A program made the position numbers and the translations under genes. Of a stretch of 64,000 nucleotides of DNA, positions 1 through 10,000 are shown in pieces (the stretch's first letter is position 1; every line of letters starts with the position of its first letter). Under the pieces are notes generated by a model. The model had not been told where the DNA came from, did no database searches, and saw only the letters and a program-made list of their open reading frames with translations. The stretch is from Micromonospora sp. NBRC 110009 (GTDB lineage: Bacteria > Actinomycetota > Actinomycetes > Mycobacteriales > Micromonosporaceae): NCBI RefSeq assembly GCF_030518795.1, contig NZ_CP130427.1, positions 3,844,001 to 3,908,000 on the forward strand, in the 5' to 3' direction.

Positions 1-37
1 GGCGAGCCCCGCAGTCGCGAACGAAGGAGGGTGCCGC

Positions 38-1432
38 ATGAGCAAGCGCCTCGTGGTGCTGGACGTGGTGGGCCTGACCCCGCGGCTGCTGGCGCACATG
101 CCCCGGCTGCGCGCGGTCGCCCAGGCCGGCTTCCAGGCCGAGCTGGGCACCGTGCTGCCCGCGGTGACCTGCTCGGTGCAGTCCACCTTCCTCACCGGCG
201 AACCGCCGTCGGGCCACGGCATCGTCGGCAACGGCTGGTACTTCCGCGACCTCGGCGAGGTGCTGCTCTGGCGGCAGCACAACGCGCTGGTCGGCGGGGA
301 GAAGCTGTGGCAGGCGGCCCGCCGGGTCGAGCCCGGCTACCGGGTCGCCAACGTCTGCTGGTGGTACGCGATGGGCGCCGACGTGGACTGGACGGTCACC
401 CCGCGCCCGATCTACTACGCCGACGGGCGCAAGGAGCCGGACTGCTGGACCGACCCGCCCGAGCTGCACGACGAGCTCACCGGCGCGCTCGGCACCTTCC
501 CGCTCTTCACCTACTGGGGGCCGGGCGCCGGGCTGCCCTCGTCGGCCTGGATCTGCCGGGCCGCGGAGCAGATCCTGGCCGATCACGCGCCGGACCTCAC
601 CCTGGTCTACGTCCCGCACCTCGACTACGACCTGCAACGGTTCGGCCCGTCCTCGCCGCAGGCCGCCGCCGCGGCGGCCGAGCTGGACGGGGTGCTCGGG
701 CCGCTGCTGGACGCCGCCCGGGAACGGGACGCCACCGTGGTGGCGCTGTCGGAGTACGGCATCACCGACGTCTCCCGCCCGGTCGACGTCAACCGGCTGC
801 TGCGTGCGGAAGGGCTGCTGCGGGTCTACACGCAGGACGGGATGGAGTACCTGGACCCGTGGACCTCCCGCGCCTTCGCCGTGGCCGACCACCAGGTCGC
901 GCACGTCTACGTCAAGGACCCGGCCGACGTGCCGGCGGTGGCGAAGCTCTGCGCGGCCCTGCCCGGGGTGGCCGAGGTGCTGGACGCCGCCGGCCAGGCC
1001 GGCTACGGGCTGGACCACGAGCGTTCCGGTGAGCTGGTGCTGGTGGCCGAGCCGGACGCCTGGTTCACCTACTACTACTGGCTGGACGACGGCCGCGCGC
1101 CCGACTTCGCCCGGCTGGTGGAGATCCATCGCAAGCCCGGCTACGACCCTGCGGAGCTCTTCTTCGACCCGGCCGCCCCGGTCGCGGCGAAGCGCCGGGC
1201 CGCGGTGGCGCTGGCCCGCAAGAAGCTCGGGATGCGCTACCTGATGAGCGTGGTCGGGCTGGACGCCGGGGCGCGGGCCGTGCGCGGCTCGCACGGCCGG
1301 CTGCCCGCCGACCCGGCGGACGGGCCGGTGCTGCTCTGTTCCGACCCGGCCGCGGCCCGGGACCGGGTCGCCGCGACCGACGTGAAGGGTCTGCTGCTGC
1401 AGCTGGCCGGATTGGCCCGGGAGGCGCCGTGA
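38..1432 (+). CDS. EboF-like alkaline-phosphatase-superfamily phosphodiesterase
   Basis: Predicted metal-dependent phosphodiesterase/nucleotide pyrophosphatase of 464 residues, no signal peptide. Seen: N-terminal VLDVVGLTP metal-binding start, PAVTCSVQS with a candidate Thr44 nucleophile, LTGEPPSGHGIVGN typical of type I phosphodiesterases, PHLDYD metal ligands, and SEYGI where canonical enzymes have SDHGM. The ATG at 38 follows AAGGAGGGT. An upstream frame ends in TGA at 39-41, so an unseen gene probably overlaps this start by ATGA. Its stop overlaps the polyprenyl synthase start by 4 bases. Family knowledge: such proteins close the ebo clusters, which move small molecules or isoprenoid precursors toward the periplasm. 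The ebo assignment is inference because the upstream genes are outside the window; the superfamily assignment is solid. Confidence 0.8.
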   Translation: MSKRLVVLDVVGLTPRLLAHMPRLRAVAQAGFQAELGTVLPAVTCSVQSTFLTGEPPSGHGIVGNGWYFRDLGEVLLWRQHNALVGGEKLWQAARRVEPGYRVANVCWWYAMGADVDWTVTPRPIYYADGRKEPDCWTDPPELHDELTGALGTFPLFTYWGPGAGLPSSAWICRAAEQILADHAPDLTLVYVPHLDYDLQRFGPSSPQAAAAAAELDGVLGPLLDAARERDATVVALSEYGITDVSRPVDVNRLLRAEGLLRVYTQDGMEYLDPWTSRAFAVADHQVAHVYVKDPADVPAVAKLCAALPGVAEVLDAAGQAGYGLDHERSGELVLVAEPDAWFTYYYWLDDGRAPDFARLVEIHRKPGYDPAELFFDPAAPVAAKRRAAVALARKKLGMRYLMSVVGLDAGARAVRGSHGRLPADPADGPVLLCSDPAAARDRVAATDVKGLLLQLAGLAREAP

Positions 1433-2496
1433 CCCTTGCCGTCGCACCGACCGACCCGGCCCTGCTGCGGGACCGCTTCGACGCCGCGCTCGCCGCGTTC
1501 CTGCGCGGGCGGCGGCCGGGTCGGTCGGACGACGGTACGGGGGACGTCCACGCCGTGCTGCGCCGGTTCGTGCTGGCCGGTGGCAAGCGGCTGCGGCCCC
1601 TCTTCTGCTACTGGGGCTGGCGTGGCTTCGGCGGCCCGGACGGGCAGCCGATCGTGGTCGCGGCGGCGGCACTGGAGCTGTTCCACGCCTTCGCCCTGAT
1701 CCACGACGACATCCTGGACCGCAGCGAGCTGCGGCGCGGCCGGCCCTCGGTGCACCGGATCTTCGCCGACCTGCACGCCCGCTCCGGCTGGCGCGGTGAC
1801 CCCGAGGCGTACGGCCGGGACGCCGCCCTGCTCTGCGGCGACCTCTGCGTCGCCTGGTCGGGGGAGATGTTCCACGGTTGCGGGCTGGAACCCGCGCGGG
1901 TCCGGCCCGGCCTCGCCGTCTTCGCCCGGATGCGGGCGGAGGTGATCGCGGGGGAGTACCTGGACGTGGTCTCGGCGCTCGGCGACGGCTCGGTGGCCAC
2001 CGCGCTGGCGGTGATCCGGATGAAGACCGCCCGCTACACGGTGACCCGCCCGTTGCAGGTCGGTGCGGCGCTGGCCGGCGCCGCCCCGGCCGACGTGGAC
2101 GCCCTCACCGCCTTCGGCGACCCGCTCGGGGACGCCTTCCAGCTCCGCGACGACCTGCTCGGGGTCTTCGGCGACCCGGCGGTGACCGGCAAGTCGAACC
2201 TGGACGACCTGCGCGAGGGGAAGCCGACGGTGCTGATGGCGCTGGCCCGGGAGTCCGCCGACCCGGTCCGGGCGGCGCGGCTGCGCGCGCTGGTCGGCCG
2301 GCCCGCCCTGGACGAGGCCGGCGCCGCCGAGGTCCGCGGGATCGTCGAGGCGGTCGGCGCCCGCGCCGCGGTCGAGGGGATGATCCGGGCCCGCGCCGAC
2401 GCCGCCCTGGCCGCGTTGGACCGGCTCCCGCTGGCCGGGCCGGCGCGAGCCGCCCTGGCCGACCTGGCCGCCCGCGCGATCGACCGCAGCCGGTGA
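1429..2496 (+). CDS. Polyprenyl (geranylgeranyl-type) diphosphate synthase
   Basis: Trans-isoprenyl diphosphate synthase of 355 residues that condenses IPP with allylic diphosphates in the cytosol. Seen: the substrate-anchoring GGKRLRP near residues 51-57, the first aspartate-rich motif DDILD at about 93-97, and the second motif DDLLGVFGD in the C-terminal half, followed by a K-SNLDDLREGKPT segment typical of GGPP/polyprenyl synthases. Start is GTG inside the previous stop (GTGA overlap), indicating translational coupling. Residues before DDILD (ELFHAFALIHDD) are bulky, which suggests a short to medium chain product, but chain length cannot be read with confidence. Pairing with an EboF-like hydrolase suggests it feeds an isoprenoid to that cluster, whose prenyltransferase would lie upstream. 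Confidence 0.9.
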   Translation: MTLAVAPTDPALLRDRFDAALAAFLRGRRPGRSDDGTGDVHAVLRRFVLAGGKRLRPLFCYWGWRGFGGPDGQPIVVAAAALELFHAFALIHDDILDRSELRRGRPSVHRIFADLHARSGWRGDPEAYGRDAALLCGDLCVAWSGEMFHGCGLEPARVRPGLAVFARMRAEVIAGEYLDVVSALGDGSVATALAVIRMKTARYTVTRPLQVGAALAGAAPADVDALTAFGDPLGDAFQLRDDLLGVFGDPAVTGKSNLDDLREGKPTVLMALARESADPVRAARLRALVGRPALDEAGAAEVRGIVEAVGARAAVEGMIRARADAALAALDRLPLAGPARAALADLAARAIDRSR

Positions 2497-2558
2497 CCTG
2501 ACGGGAGGGGACGCGGTCACGCCTCGCGTTGGCCCCTCCCACCAGCAAGGAGAGCGAC

Positions 2559-3332
2559 ATGCGGAAAGTCCTCCGAACGGTCCTCGGCGCGGCGGCCGCC
2601 GTTTCCGCCACCCTCGCCTGCACCAGCCAGGACATCCCGGCCGACGCCGACGACGACCCCTACGACGTGCTGATCTTCACCAGGACCACCGGCTTCCGGC
2701 ACGACTCGATCCCGGCCGGCATCCAGGCCGTCCGCGAACTCGGCGCGGCGAACAACTTCACCGTCACCGCCACCGAGGACGCCGCGCAGTTCACCACCGC
2801 CAACCTGGCCCGGTACGAGGCGGTGGTCTTCCTCAACACCACCGGCGACGTGCTCGGCCCGGCCCAGCAGGCCGCGTTCGAGGCGTACATCGGTGCCGGC
2901 GGCGGCTTCGTGGGCGTGCACTCGGCGGCCGACACCGAGTACGACTGGCCCTTCTACGGCCACCTGGTGGGCGCGCGGTTCGCCGCCCACCCGGCGATCC
3001 AACAGGCGACCGTGACGGTGGAGGACCGCACGCACCCCGCCACCGCGCACCTGCCGCAGACCTGGACCCGCACCGACGAGTGGTACGACTACCGCACCAA
3101 CCCCCGCTCCTCGGCACACGTGCTGGCCAGCCTGGACGAGTCGTCGTACGTCGGCGGCGCGATGGGCGGTGACCACCCGTTCGCCTGGTGCAGGGCGTAC
3201 GCCGGCGGGCGCTCCTTCTACACCGGCGGCGGGCACACCCAGGCGTCCTACGCCGATCCCGCGTTCCGCGCCCACCTGCTCGGCGGCATCCGGTACGCGG
3301 CCGCCCGGGCCCGGGCCGACTGCGGTCCGTAG
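2559..3332 (+). CDS. Secreted ThuA-domain lipoprotein
   Basis: 257-residue ThuA-like protein. ATG 2559 was chosen over an in-frame TTG at 2529 because it follows AAGGAGA and gives a clean export signal (MRKVLRT, hydrophobic core, then ATLAC: a plausible though imperfect lipobox). The mature part holds the ThuA fold: VLIFTRTTGFRHDSI, VVFLNTTGDVL, GGGFVGVHSAADTEYDW, and DHPFAWC near the end. Family knowledge: ThuA proteins act on 3-keto-disaccharides or related glycosides and have a glutamine-amidotransferase-like fold; the substrate here is unknown. It precedes a sugar isomerase by 211 bases and is close in sequence to the ThuA domain of the large protein at 7051-10386, suggesting duplication. 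Confidence 0.85.
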   Translation: MRKVLRTVLGAAAAVSATLACTSQDIPADADDDPYDVLIFTRTTGFRHDSIPAGIQAVRELGAANNFTVTATEDAAQFTTANLARYEAVVFLNTTGDVLGPAQQAAFEAYIGAGGGFVGVHSAADTEYDWPFYGHLVGARFAAHPAIQQATVTVEDRTHPATAHLPQTWTRTDEWYDYRTNPRSSAHVLASLDESSYVGGAMGGDHPFAWCRAYAGGRSFYTGGGHTQASYADPAFRAHLLGGIRYAAARARADCGP

Positions 3333-3412
3333 ACCGCGTCGTGCTGTGCCGGCCTTCCGCGCCGGCTCCAGCCCGCCTAGAGTGAGGGCGGCGACCGCGA
3401 GGTGGCCGGTGA

Positions 3413-3438
3413 CCCGACGGGAGGCGCAACCCGTCGGG
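3413..3438. promoter_or_regulatory. 9-bp perfect dyad between thuA and epimerase genes
   Basis: CCCGACGGG, an 8-base spacer, then CCCGTCGGG: a perfect inverted repeat 105 bases before the ATG at 3544. It has no T-run, so it may be an operator or a weak terminator of the ThuA gene. The ROK regulator at 4601-5785 is a natural candidate binder; this is inference only. Confidence 0.4.
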
Positions 3439-3543
3439 CCCAGGCGCGACCGCGCCCACCGGTGCTCCGTCGGGTCGCCCGCACCCGGTCGTCCCTCGCC
3501 CCGGTCGCTACGGAATCCCCCATCACGACAGGGGAGAAGGACA

Positions 3544-4554
3544 ATGGCGCGACCCATCACGCTCTTCACCGGCCAGTGGGCCGATCTTCCGTTCGACGAG
3601 GTCTGCCGGCTCGCCGCCGAGTGGGGGTACGACGGCCTGGAGATCGCCTGCTGGGGCGACCACTTCGAGGTCGACAAGGCGCTCGCCGACGACTCGTACG
3701 TGGACCGGAAGCGGGCCACCCTCGCCAAGCACAACCTCCAGGTCTTCGCCATCTCCAACCACCTGGTCGGCCAGGCGGTCTGCGACCACCCGATCGACGA
3801 GCGGCACCAGGACATCCTCCCGGCCCGGATCTGGGGCGACGGCGAGCCGGAGGGCGTACGCCGCCGCGCCGCCGAGGAGATGAAGGACACCGCGCGGGCG
3901 GCGGCGAAGCTCGGGGTGAAGACGGTGATCGGCTTCACCGGCTCGTCGATCTGGCACACCCTGGCGATGTTCCCGCCGGTGCCGCCGGCCATGATCGAGC
4001 GCGGCTACCAGGACTTCGCCGACCGGTGGAACCCGATCCTCGACGTCTTCGACGAGGTGGGGGTCCGGTTCGCCCACGAGGTGCACCCGAGCGAGATCGC
4101 CTACGACTACTGGACCACCAAGCGGACGCTGGAGGCGATCGGCCACCGGCCCGCCTTCGGGCTGAACTGGGACCCCTCGCACTTCGTCTGGCAGGAGCTG
4201 GACCCGGTCAACTTCATCTTCGACTTCGCCGACCGGATCTACCACGTCGACTGCAAGGACGCGAAGGTCCGCACCGGTGACGGCCGCCGTGGCCGGCTCT
4301 CCTCCCACCTGCCCTGGGCGGACCTGCGCCGCGGCTGGGACTTCGTCTCCACCGGCCACGGCGACGTGCCGTGGGAGGACTGCTTCCGCGCGTTGAACGC
4401 GATCGGCTACACCGGCCCGATCTCCATCGAGTGGGAGGACGCCGGCATGGACCGGCTGGTCGGCGCGCCCGAGGCGCTCCAGTTCGTCCGCCGGCTCGCC
4501 TTCGACGCCCCCGCCGCGGCCTTCGACGCCGCGTTCAGCAGCAGCCGCGACTGA
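3544..4554 (+). CDS. Cytosolic sugar phosphate isomerase/epimerase (xylose-isomerase-like TIM barrel)
   Basis: 336-residue xylose-isomerase-like TIM barrel (AP_endonuc_2 family). Start ATG 3544 follows GGGGAGAAGG. Seen: MARPITLFTGQWADLPF, WGYDGLEIACWGDHFE with the first barrel acidic residue, KTVIGFTGS, the metal-site segments FAHEVHPSEIAYDY, LNWDPSHFVWQ and YHVDCKDAKV, and the closing SIEWEDAG. These correspond to the Glu/Asp/His metal ligands of the family. No signal peptide, so cytosolic. Family knowledge: members isomerise or epimerise free or keto sugars (inosose, hydroxypyruvate, 3-keto-glycosides); the substrate here is not known. Lies between a ThuA lipoprotein and a ROK regulator and is convergent with the latter. 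Confidence 0.85.
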   Translation: MARPITLFTGQWADLPFDEVCRLAAEWGYDGLEIACWGDHFEVDKALADDSYVDRKRATLAKHNLQVFAISNHLVGQAVCDHPIDERHQDILPARIWGDGEPEGVRRRAAEEMKDTARAAAKLGVKTVIGFTGSSIWHTLAMFPPVPPAMIERGYQDFADRWNPILDVFDEVGVRFAHEVHPSEIAYDYWTTKRTLEAIGHRPAFGLNWDPSHFVWQELDPVNFIFDFADRIYHVDCKDAKVRTGDGRRGRLSSHLPWADLRRGWDFVSTGHGDVPWEDCFRALNAIGYTGPISIEWEDAGMDRLVGAPEALQFVRRLAFDAPAAAFDAAFSSSRD

Positions 4555-4562
4555 CCCGTCGT

Positions 4563-4595
4563 GCCCCGGGGGCCGGCCGCGCCGGGCCCCGGGGC
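4563..4595. terminator. Bidirectional terminator hairpin
   Basis: GCCCCGGGGGCCGG and CCGGGCCCCGGGGC pair with one mismatch across a 5-base loop. It lies between the convergent stops of the epimerase (4554) and the ROK regulator (4601) and can serve both strands. Confidence 0.6.
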
Positions 4596-4600
4596 GCAGC

Positions 4601-5785
4601 TCAGCAGGCCGCGAAGACCTGGTCGCTGACCAGGCGCGCCGCGCCGACCAGGCCGGCCCGGTCGTCCAGGTCGGAGAGGACGATCGGCATGCTGCCGGTG
4701 GCCAGCGGGGTCGAACGCCGGTAGACCACGCCGCGGATCTCGGCGAGCAGGACCGGCCCGATGCCGGGCGCCGCGCCACCGATGATCACGATGGCCGGGT
4801 TGACGAAGCTGACCAGACCGACCAGCACCTGGCCGAGCCGGCGGGCGGCGTCGCGGACCAGGGTCTGCGCGGTCGGGTCGCCCTCGGTCGCCGCCCCGGC
4901 GACGTCGGCCATGGTCAGCGTGCCGTCCCCGGCCAGTCGCTCGGCGAGCGCCGTCGAGCGCCCGCTCCGGGCGGCGGTCACCGCCTCCCGCACCAGGGCC
5001 GGATCCGCGCAGTACGCCTCGACGCAGCCGCTGTTGCCGCAGACGCAGAGCGGCCCGTCCTCGGCGAGCTGGAGGTGGCCGATGTCGCCGGCCCCGCTGG
5101 CCGCGCCCCGGTACAGGGCCCCGCCGAGCACCAGCCCGCAGCCGACCGCGCTGCCCAGCTTGACGTAGAGGAAGTCGTCGAACGGCCGGCCGGTGCCGGC
5201 GTGCCGCTCGCCGAGCGCCATCACGTTGGCGTCGTTGTCGACCTGCACCGGGCAGCCCAGGTCGGCGGCGATGGTGTCGCGGACCGGGAACCGGTGCCAG
5301 CCGGGCAGGGCGGGCGGGGAGACCGGGGCGCCGTCGCGGACCGCGACCGGCGCCGGCAGGGCCACCCCCACCCCGGTGAACCGGGCCAGGCCCGCCTCGG
5401 CCCGCAGCTTGCCGAGCCGCTCCACCGCGCGGCCCACCACCGCCTCGGGGCCCAGCCGCACGTCGACCGGCTCCCGGTGCCGGCTGAGCACGGTCAGCTC
5501 CCCGTCGGTGAGCGCGACGTCGAGCTGCCCGTCGCCGACCACCACCGCGCCGAAGCGGACCTGCCCGGCGATCCGGAGCAGGGACGACCGTCGACCGCCC
5601 CGGGACGCGGCCGGCCCGGCGCCCTCCACCAGACCCTGCGCGGTCAGCCGCTCCACCTCGGCGGTGAACCGGGCTCGGGGCAGGCCCAGGGCGTCGGCCA
5701 GTTCCACCCGCGAGCGCGGGCCGTCGTCCCGCAGCAGGCGGAGCAGCCGCGCCTGGTCCGCGTTCTCCGGTCCGATCATGGTCAT
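4601..5785 (-). CDS. ROK-family transcriptional regulator
   Basis: 394-residue repressor/kinase-fold regulator. Residues about 1-65 form a winged helix (NADQARLLRLLRDDGPRSRVELADALGL). The rest is a ROK domain with VDNDANVMALGE, KLGSAVGCGLVLGG and the zinc-binding CVCGNSGCVEAYC segment that ends in the expected GCVE. The ATG at 5785 follows GGGGAGGTG with good spacing; a second in-frame ATG lies two codons later. Family knowledge: ROK regulators sense sugars or sugar derivatives and repress adjacent catabolic genes. It sits between the cytosolic and the Tat-exported epimerase genes, so control of the 2.5-10.4 kb carbohydrate cluster is likely but inferred. Confidence 0.9.
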   Translation of the reverse strand: MTMIGPENADQARLLRLLRDDGPRSRVELADALGLPRARFTAEVERLTAQGLVEGAGPAASRGGRRSSLLRIAGQVRFGAVVVGDGQLDVALTDGELTVLSRHREPVDVRLGPEAVVGRAVERLGKLRAEAGLARFTGVGVALPAPVAVRDGAPVSPPALPGWHRFPVRDTIAADLGCPVQVDNDANVMALGERHAGTGRPFDDFLYVKLGSAVGCGLVLGGALYRGAASGAGDIGHLQLAEDGPLCVCGNSGCVEAYCADPALVREAVTAARSGRSTALAERLAGDGTLTMADVAGAATEGDPTAQTLVRDAARRLGQVLVGLVSFVNPAIVIIGGAAPGIGPVLLAEIRGVVYRRSTPLATGSMPIVLSDLDDRAGLVGAARLVSDQVFAAC

Positions 5786-5840
5786 CGCGATCACCTCCCC
5801 TCGAATGTGCCACACGAGTGTCACCATCGCGTGACGCGAG

Positions 5841-5872
5841 GGGGCCGCACCCGGTTTCCCGGATGCGGCCCC
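5841..5872 (-). terminator. Terminator after the Tat-exported epimerase gene
   Basis: GGGGCCGCACCCGG, loop TTTC, CCGGATGCGGCCCC: a 14-bp stem with one mismatch. It lies 20 bases past the stop of the epimerase gene at 5892-6965 and before the ROK start at 5785, separating the two transcription units. Confidence 0.6.
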
Positions 5873-5891
5873 GGCGTGCTGGGGGTTCGGG

Positions 5892-6965
5892 TCAGCCCCG
5901 CAGGCTCGCCATGTGCTGGTAGCTGATCTCCGCGAAGCGCAGCGACCGGCCCGGGTCGGCGCTGCCACCGGGCGCGGTGTCCTGCTCCCACATCGGGTTG
6001 TGGTAGCCCTTGGCGCCCATGTTGGCGAAGAAGCCGCCGTAGTCGATGTCGCCCTGGCCGAGCGGCACCATGTCGTACCCGTTGGTGGTGCTCGTGTTGA
6101 TCTTGCCGTCCTTGGCGTGGAACAGCGGGAACCGGATCGGCTGGGCGGCGACCACGGCCAGCGGGTCGAAGATGCTGGTCTGGGTCACCCCGTCCGGGTC
6201 GGTGTAGCTGCGGTAGCGGTACTGGGCCACGTGCGCCCAGTAGATGTCCATCTCGAACCAGACCCACTCCGGGTTGGTCCGTGCGATGAAGTACTCCAGC
6301 TTGCGGACGCCGGAGGACCGGGTCGGGCGGCCCTGCGCGTCCAGCGGCCCGCTGTCCAGCAGGAAGTTGTACGCCGCGTCGTGGTTGTGCGTGTAGAGCT
6401 TCAGGCCCCGGGCGGCGGCCATCTGGCCGAAGGTGTTCCACCGGTCGACCGCGGCGTCCCAGTCGGCCTGGTAGTTGCTGCCGGTCGGGTCGCTGCCGGT
6501 GCCGATGTGGGTCATGCCGAGGATCTCGGCGGTGTCCAGGGTCTGCTCGAACTGGGCGATGGTGTCCGGGGTGACCGTGCCCGGGACCGAGGCGTGCGAG
6601 CCGTTGGCGCGCAGCCCGTTGTCGTCCAGGATCTTGCGAATCTCCTGCGGGGTGATCTGCCGGCCGAGGATCGAGGTGTGCTGGGTGTACCCGGCGAACT
6701 CGACCTCCTGGTAGCCGATCTCGGCGAGCCGGGCGAGCACCCGCTCGAACCCGAACGGCACGCCGGTGGCGTCGGGGGCGGCGCTGATCCGGTCGCGGAC
6801 GCTGTAGAGGATGATGCCCCGCTTGCCGGTCGGGACGAGCAGACCGTTGCCGGCGAAGGCGGCCGACGGGGCGAAGCCGGCGGCGCCGACGGCGACGGCG
6901 CCCGCCGCGCCGGCGATGGTGCCGAGCATCCGGCGACGGCTCATCCCATGCGATGTGTCGTTCAT
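5892..6965 (-). CDS. Tat-exported sugar phosphate isomerase/epimerase-like protein
   Basis: 357 residues. The N-terminus carries a twin-arginine signal (MSRRRMLGTIAG, then a hydrophobic stretch ending AAFAG), so the TIM barrel is exported folded, probably with its metal. Seen: KRGIILYSVRDRI, IGYQEVEFAGYTQH, MTHIGTGSDPTG, KLYTHNHDAAYNF, FEMDIYWAHVA, FPLFHAKDGKI and the C-terminal QGDIDYGGFFANMG, matching the barrel metal ligands. ATG 6965 is chosen because it precedes the RR motif; a start at MSRRR is possible. Family knowledge: exported homologues are found with ThuA and GFO/IDH proteins in keto-sugar pathways. It sits downstream of the large ThuA-dehydrogenase gene on the same strand. Confidence 0.85.
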   Translation of the reverse strand: MNDTSHGMSRRRMLGTIAGAAGAVAVGAAGFAPSAAFAGNGLLVPTGKRGIILYSVRDRISAAPDATGVPFGFERVLARLAEIGYQEVEFAGYTQHTSILGRQITPQEIRKILDDNGLRANGSHASVPGTVTPDTIAQFEQTLDTAEILGMTHIGTGSDPTGSNYQADWDAAVDRWNTFGQMAAARGLKLYTHNHDAAYNFLLDSGPLDAQGRPTRSSGVRKLEYFIARTNPEWVWFEMDIYWAHVAQYRYRSYTDPDGVTQTSIFDPLAVVAAQPIRFPLFHAKDGKINTSTTNGYDMVPLGQGDIDYGGFFANMGAKGYHNPMWEQDTAPGGSADPGRSLRFAEISYQHMASLRG

Positions 6966-7050
6966 GTCCTGACTGCCTTTCTCACGGTGCTGGACGGTGT
7001 GGGAGGTGGCGGGGTGGGGCCGCCGCCGGGGCGGCGACCCACCCCCGGCG

Positions 7051-10000
7051 TCACGGGGTGACGCCGATGCCCTGGCCGGTGAACTCGACCCAGTTGAGGT
7101 TGCCGAAGCCGCTGGTCGGGCCACCGGAGACGGTGGTGAGGACCAGGTAGAGCTTGTGCGTCCCGCCCGGGTCGGTGATCGGCACGGTGGTGCTGGTGAA
7201 GGCGTTGTTGCCGGCGGTCGCCTTGACCGTGGCCGTGGTCAGCAGCGGGCCGGTGGGGGAGTCCAGCCGGAACTCGACGCCGAACCGGGGCTGCCCGGCG
7301 GTGGCGGCGCTGCCCCCGGAGGTCCGCAGCGTCACCGACTGCATGTTCTTCAGGTTCACGGTGTTGTTGATCGCGAGCCAGTCACCGCGGTCGAGGCTGC
7401 CGCGCTGCTGCCCGCCGCCGGTGTCCGCCGTGGTGGCGACCGTGGTGCCGGACTCGTCGGTGGCGAACTCGACCTCGTGCCGCTTGGCCTGGACGATCTG
7501 CTGGTCCACCGTGGTCAGCGCCGGCTGCCCGTTGGCGCCCTTGTCGGTGTACGACGCGCTGACCACGCCGTAGATGTAGCCGCCGTGCGAGGCGTCGTCC
7601 GCGTCCGTGGGCAGCACCCCGGAGCAGCCGAACTGGTTCGCCTCACCGTGGCCGTGGCTGTCATGGCCGAGGACGAAGGTCACCTCGACCTTGCTGCAGT
7701 CGATCGGGCCGTCCTCCGGGTCGGTGACGGTCACCGACCAGGGGATGTCGTCGCCCCAGCTGAAGAAGCCGCCCTCGAGCGGGGTGACGACGGTGACGGT
7801 CGGCGCGGTGTTGCCGACGGTGATGGTGGTGTTCGCCGACGCGGTCTTGCCGCTGGAGTCGGTCACCGTCAGCCGGGCGGTGTAGACGCCGTTGGTGGTG
7901 TAGGTAAACGACGGGTTCGGGTCGATCGAGTCGGTCGTGCCGTTGCCGTCGAAGTCCCAGGCGAACGAGATCGAGTCGGCCGGGTCGGGGTCCTTCGAGC
8001 CCTCGCTGGAGAAGGCGACGGTGAGCGGTGCCCGCCCGTTGGTCGGGGTCGCGTTCAGCACAGCGGTGGGCGCCCGCAGGCCCTTGACGTAGCTGAACTT
8101 CAGCATCGCGGCGTCCGGGTTGATGTTGAAGAACCCGTCGCCGTACGTCAGCAGGTAGAAGTTGCCGTCCGCACCCCAGCGCATGTCCATCGGGTTGTCG
8201 CAGAGGAACGGCTTGGCCGGGGTGGTCGGCGCCTGCCCGCAGTTCAACACGTTGTTGATCTTCAGGATGTCGCCGTTGTCGTCCAGCCGGATCTCCTTGA
8301 GGGTGTCCCGGGTGAACTCACCGAAGAAGATGGCGCCGTCGTAGTACTCGGGGAACTTCGTCTCCGACCTCAGCTCCGGGTCGTAGTCGTACTTCGCCGC
8401 CCCGTGCGGGCCGACGCCACCGGTGCCCAGCTCCGGGAAGAGCACCGGGCAGGTCTGGGTGGGCGTCGACAGGTAGGACTCCGGACACGGGGTCGGCGCC
8501 TGGAACGAGTACCACAGCTCGGACTTCTCCACCCGCGGCAGGTCGGTCAGGCCGGTGTTGTGCCGCGACGTGTTCTTCGGTGCCGCGCAGTCGAACGGCG
8601 CGACCGGCGAGATGGGATTGGTGGTCCAGTCCATCTCGATGTACGGCAGGTTCGGCTGCACGCACAGCGGCCAGCCGTAGTTCGCCGGCTTCTCGACCAC
8701 CATCATCCGGCCGGTGCCCGCCGGTCCCCGCCCGACCTGGGCGACCGAGGAGTCGGGGGAGTAGTCGGTGATGTAGGCGACGTCGTTCTTGTCCACGGTG
8801 ATCCGGAACGGGTTCCGGAAGCCCATCGCGTAGATCTCCGGCCGGGTCTTCGCCGTGCCGGCCGGAAAGAGGTTCCCCGCCGGGACGGTGTACGAGCCGT
8901 CCGCGCCCACCGTGATCCGCAGGATCTTGCCGCGCAGGTCGTTGGTGTTGGCCGAACTGCGCCGGGCGTCGACGAACGGGGCCTGGTAGACGCCGGTGGC
9001 GCTGACCGAGTCGTTGTGCGGCGAGAAGCCGCCGGACCCGCCGCCGCCGGCCGGGGTGTCGTCCCCGGTGACCAGCCAGAGGTTGTTCTTCGAGTCGAAC
9101 GCGATGTCGCCGGCCACGTGGCAGCAGGCGCCCCGGTCCACCGGCACCTGGAGGATCTTCTGCTCGGTGCTCAGGTCCAGCGACGGGTTCTCCCCGTCCA
9201 CGAACTTGAATCGGGAGAGCTGGAAGTAGCCCTTCCACACGTCCCAGGCGGTCGGGTCGGTGCTGGTCGTCGGCGCGCTGCCGGTCGGGGTGTCCAGCGG
9301 CGGCGCGTAGTAGAGGTAGACCCACTTGTTGGTGGCGAAGTCCTTGTCGATCGCCGGGCCGTACATCCCGTCCTCGCTGTTGGTGTAGACGGGGATCTGG
9401 GCCAGCACGGTGGTCGAGTTGGTCTCCGGGTTGTGCAGGCGTACGCCGCCGCGGCGGTCGGTCTGGATCACCCGGCCATCGGGGAGCACGTCGAAGCCGA
9501 TCGGCTCGTTGACGTTGGGCTGCGCTCCGACGACGGTCATCTGGTAGTTGGCCAGCACCGTCGCGCCGCAGTCGCCGTCGGTCACGCCGGCCGCCCACTG
9601 GATCGCCCCGCCCAGGTGGGCCCGCAGGTCCACGGTGCCGTAGCTCTCCGGGGTGGCGCCGAGTCCGGTGTAGAACGACCGGCCGCCCTGGTAGTCCTTG
9701 CACCAGGTGATCGGGTGGTCGAAGCCCATGGTGCCGCCGGCGTAGGTCTTCTCGTCCACCGTGGCCAGTACGTGCGAGACGCCCCGCACGTTGGCCGCGA
9801 AGTTGTACCAGCGGTCGGTGGTGCTCCAGCGCTGCGGCAGCGACTCCGACGCCGGGTGGACCCGGTCGGCGACGGTGACGGTGGCCTTGCTGGCGGCCGA
9901 CGGCGCGCCGGTGGCCCGGGTGCCGAGCACGTTGGTGAGGAAGGACCAGTCCGGTTCGGCCTCGATGGCGGAGTTGACCCCGACGAAGCCGCCGCCGTCG

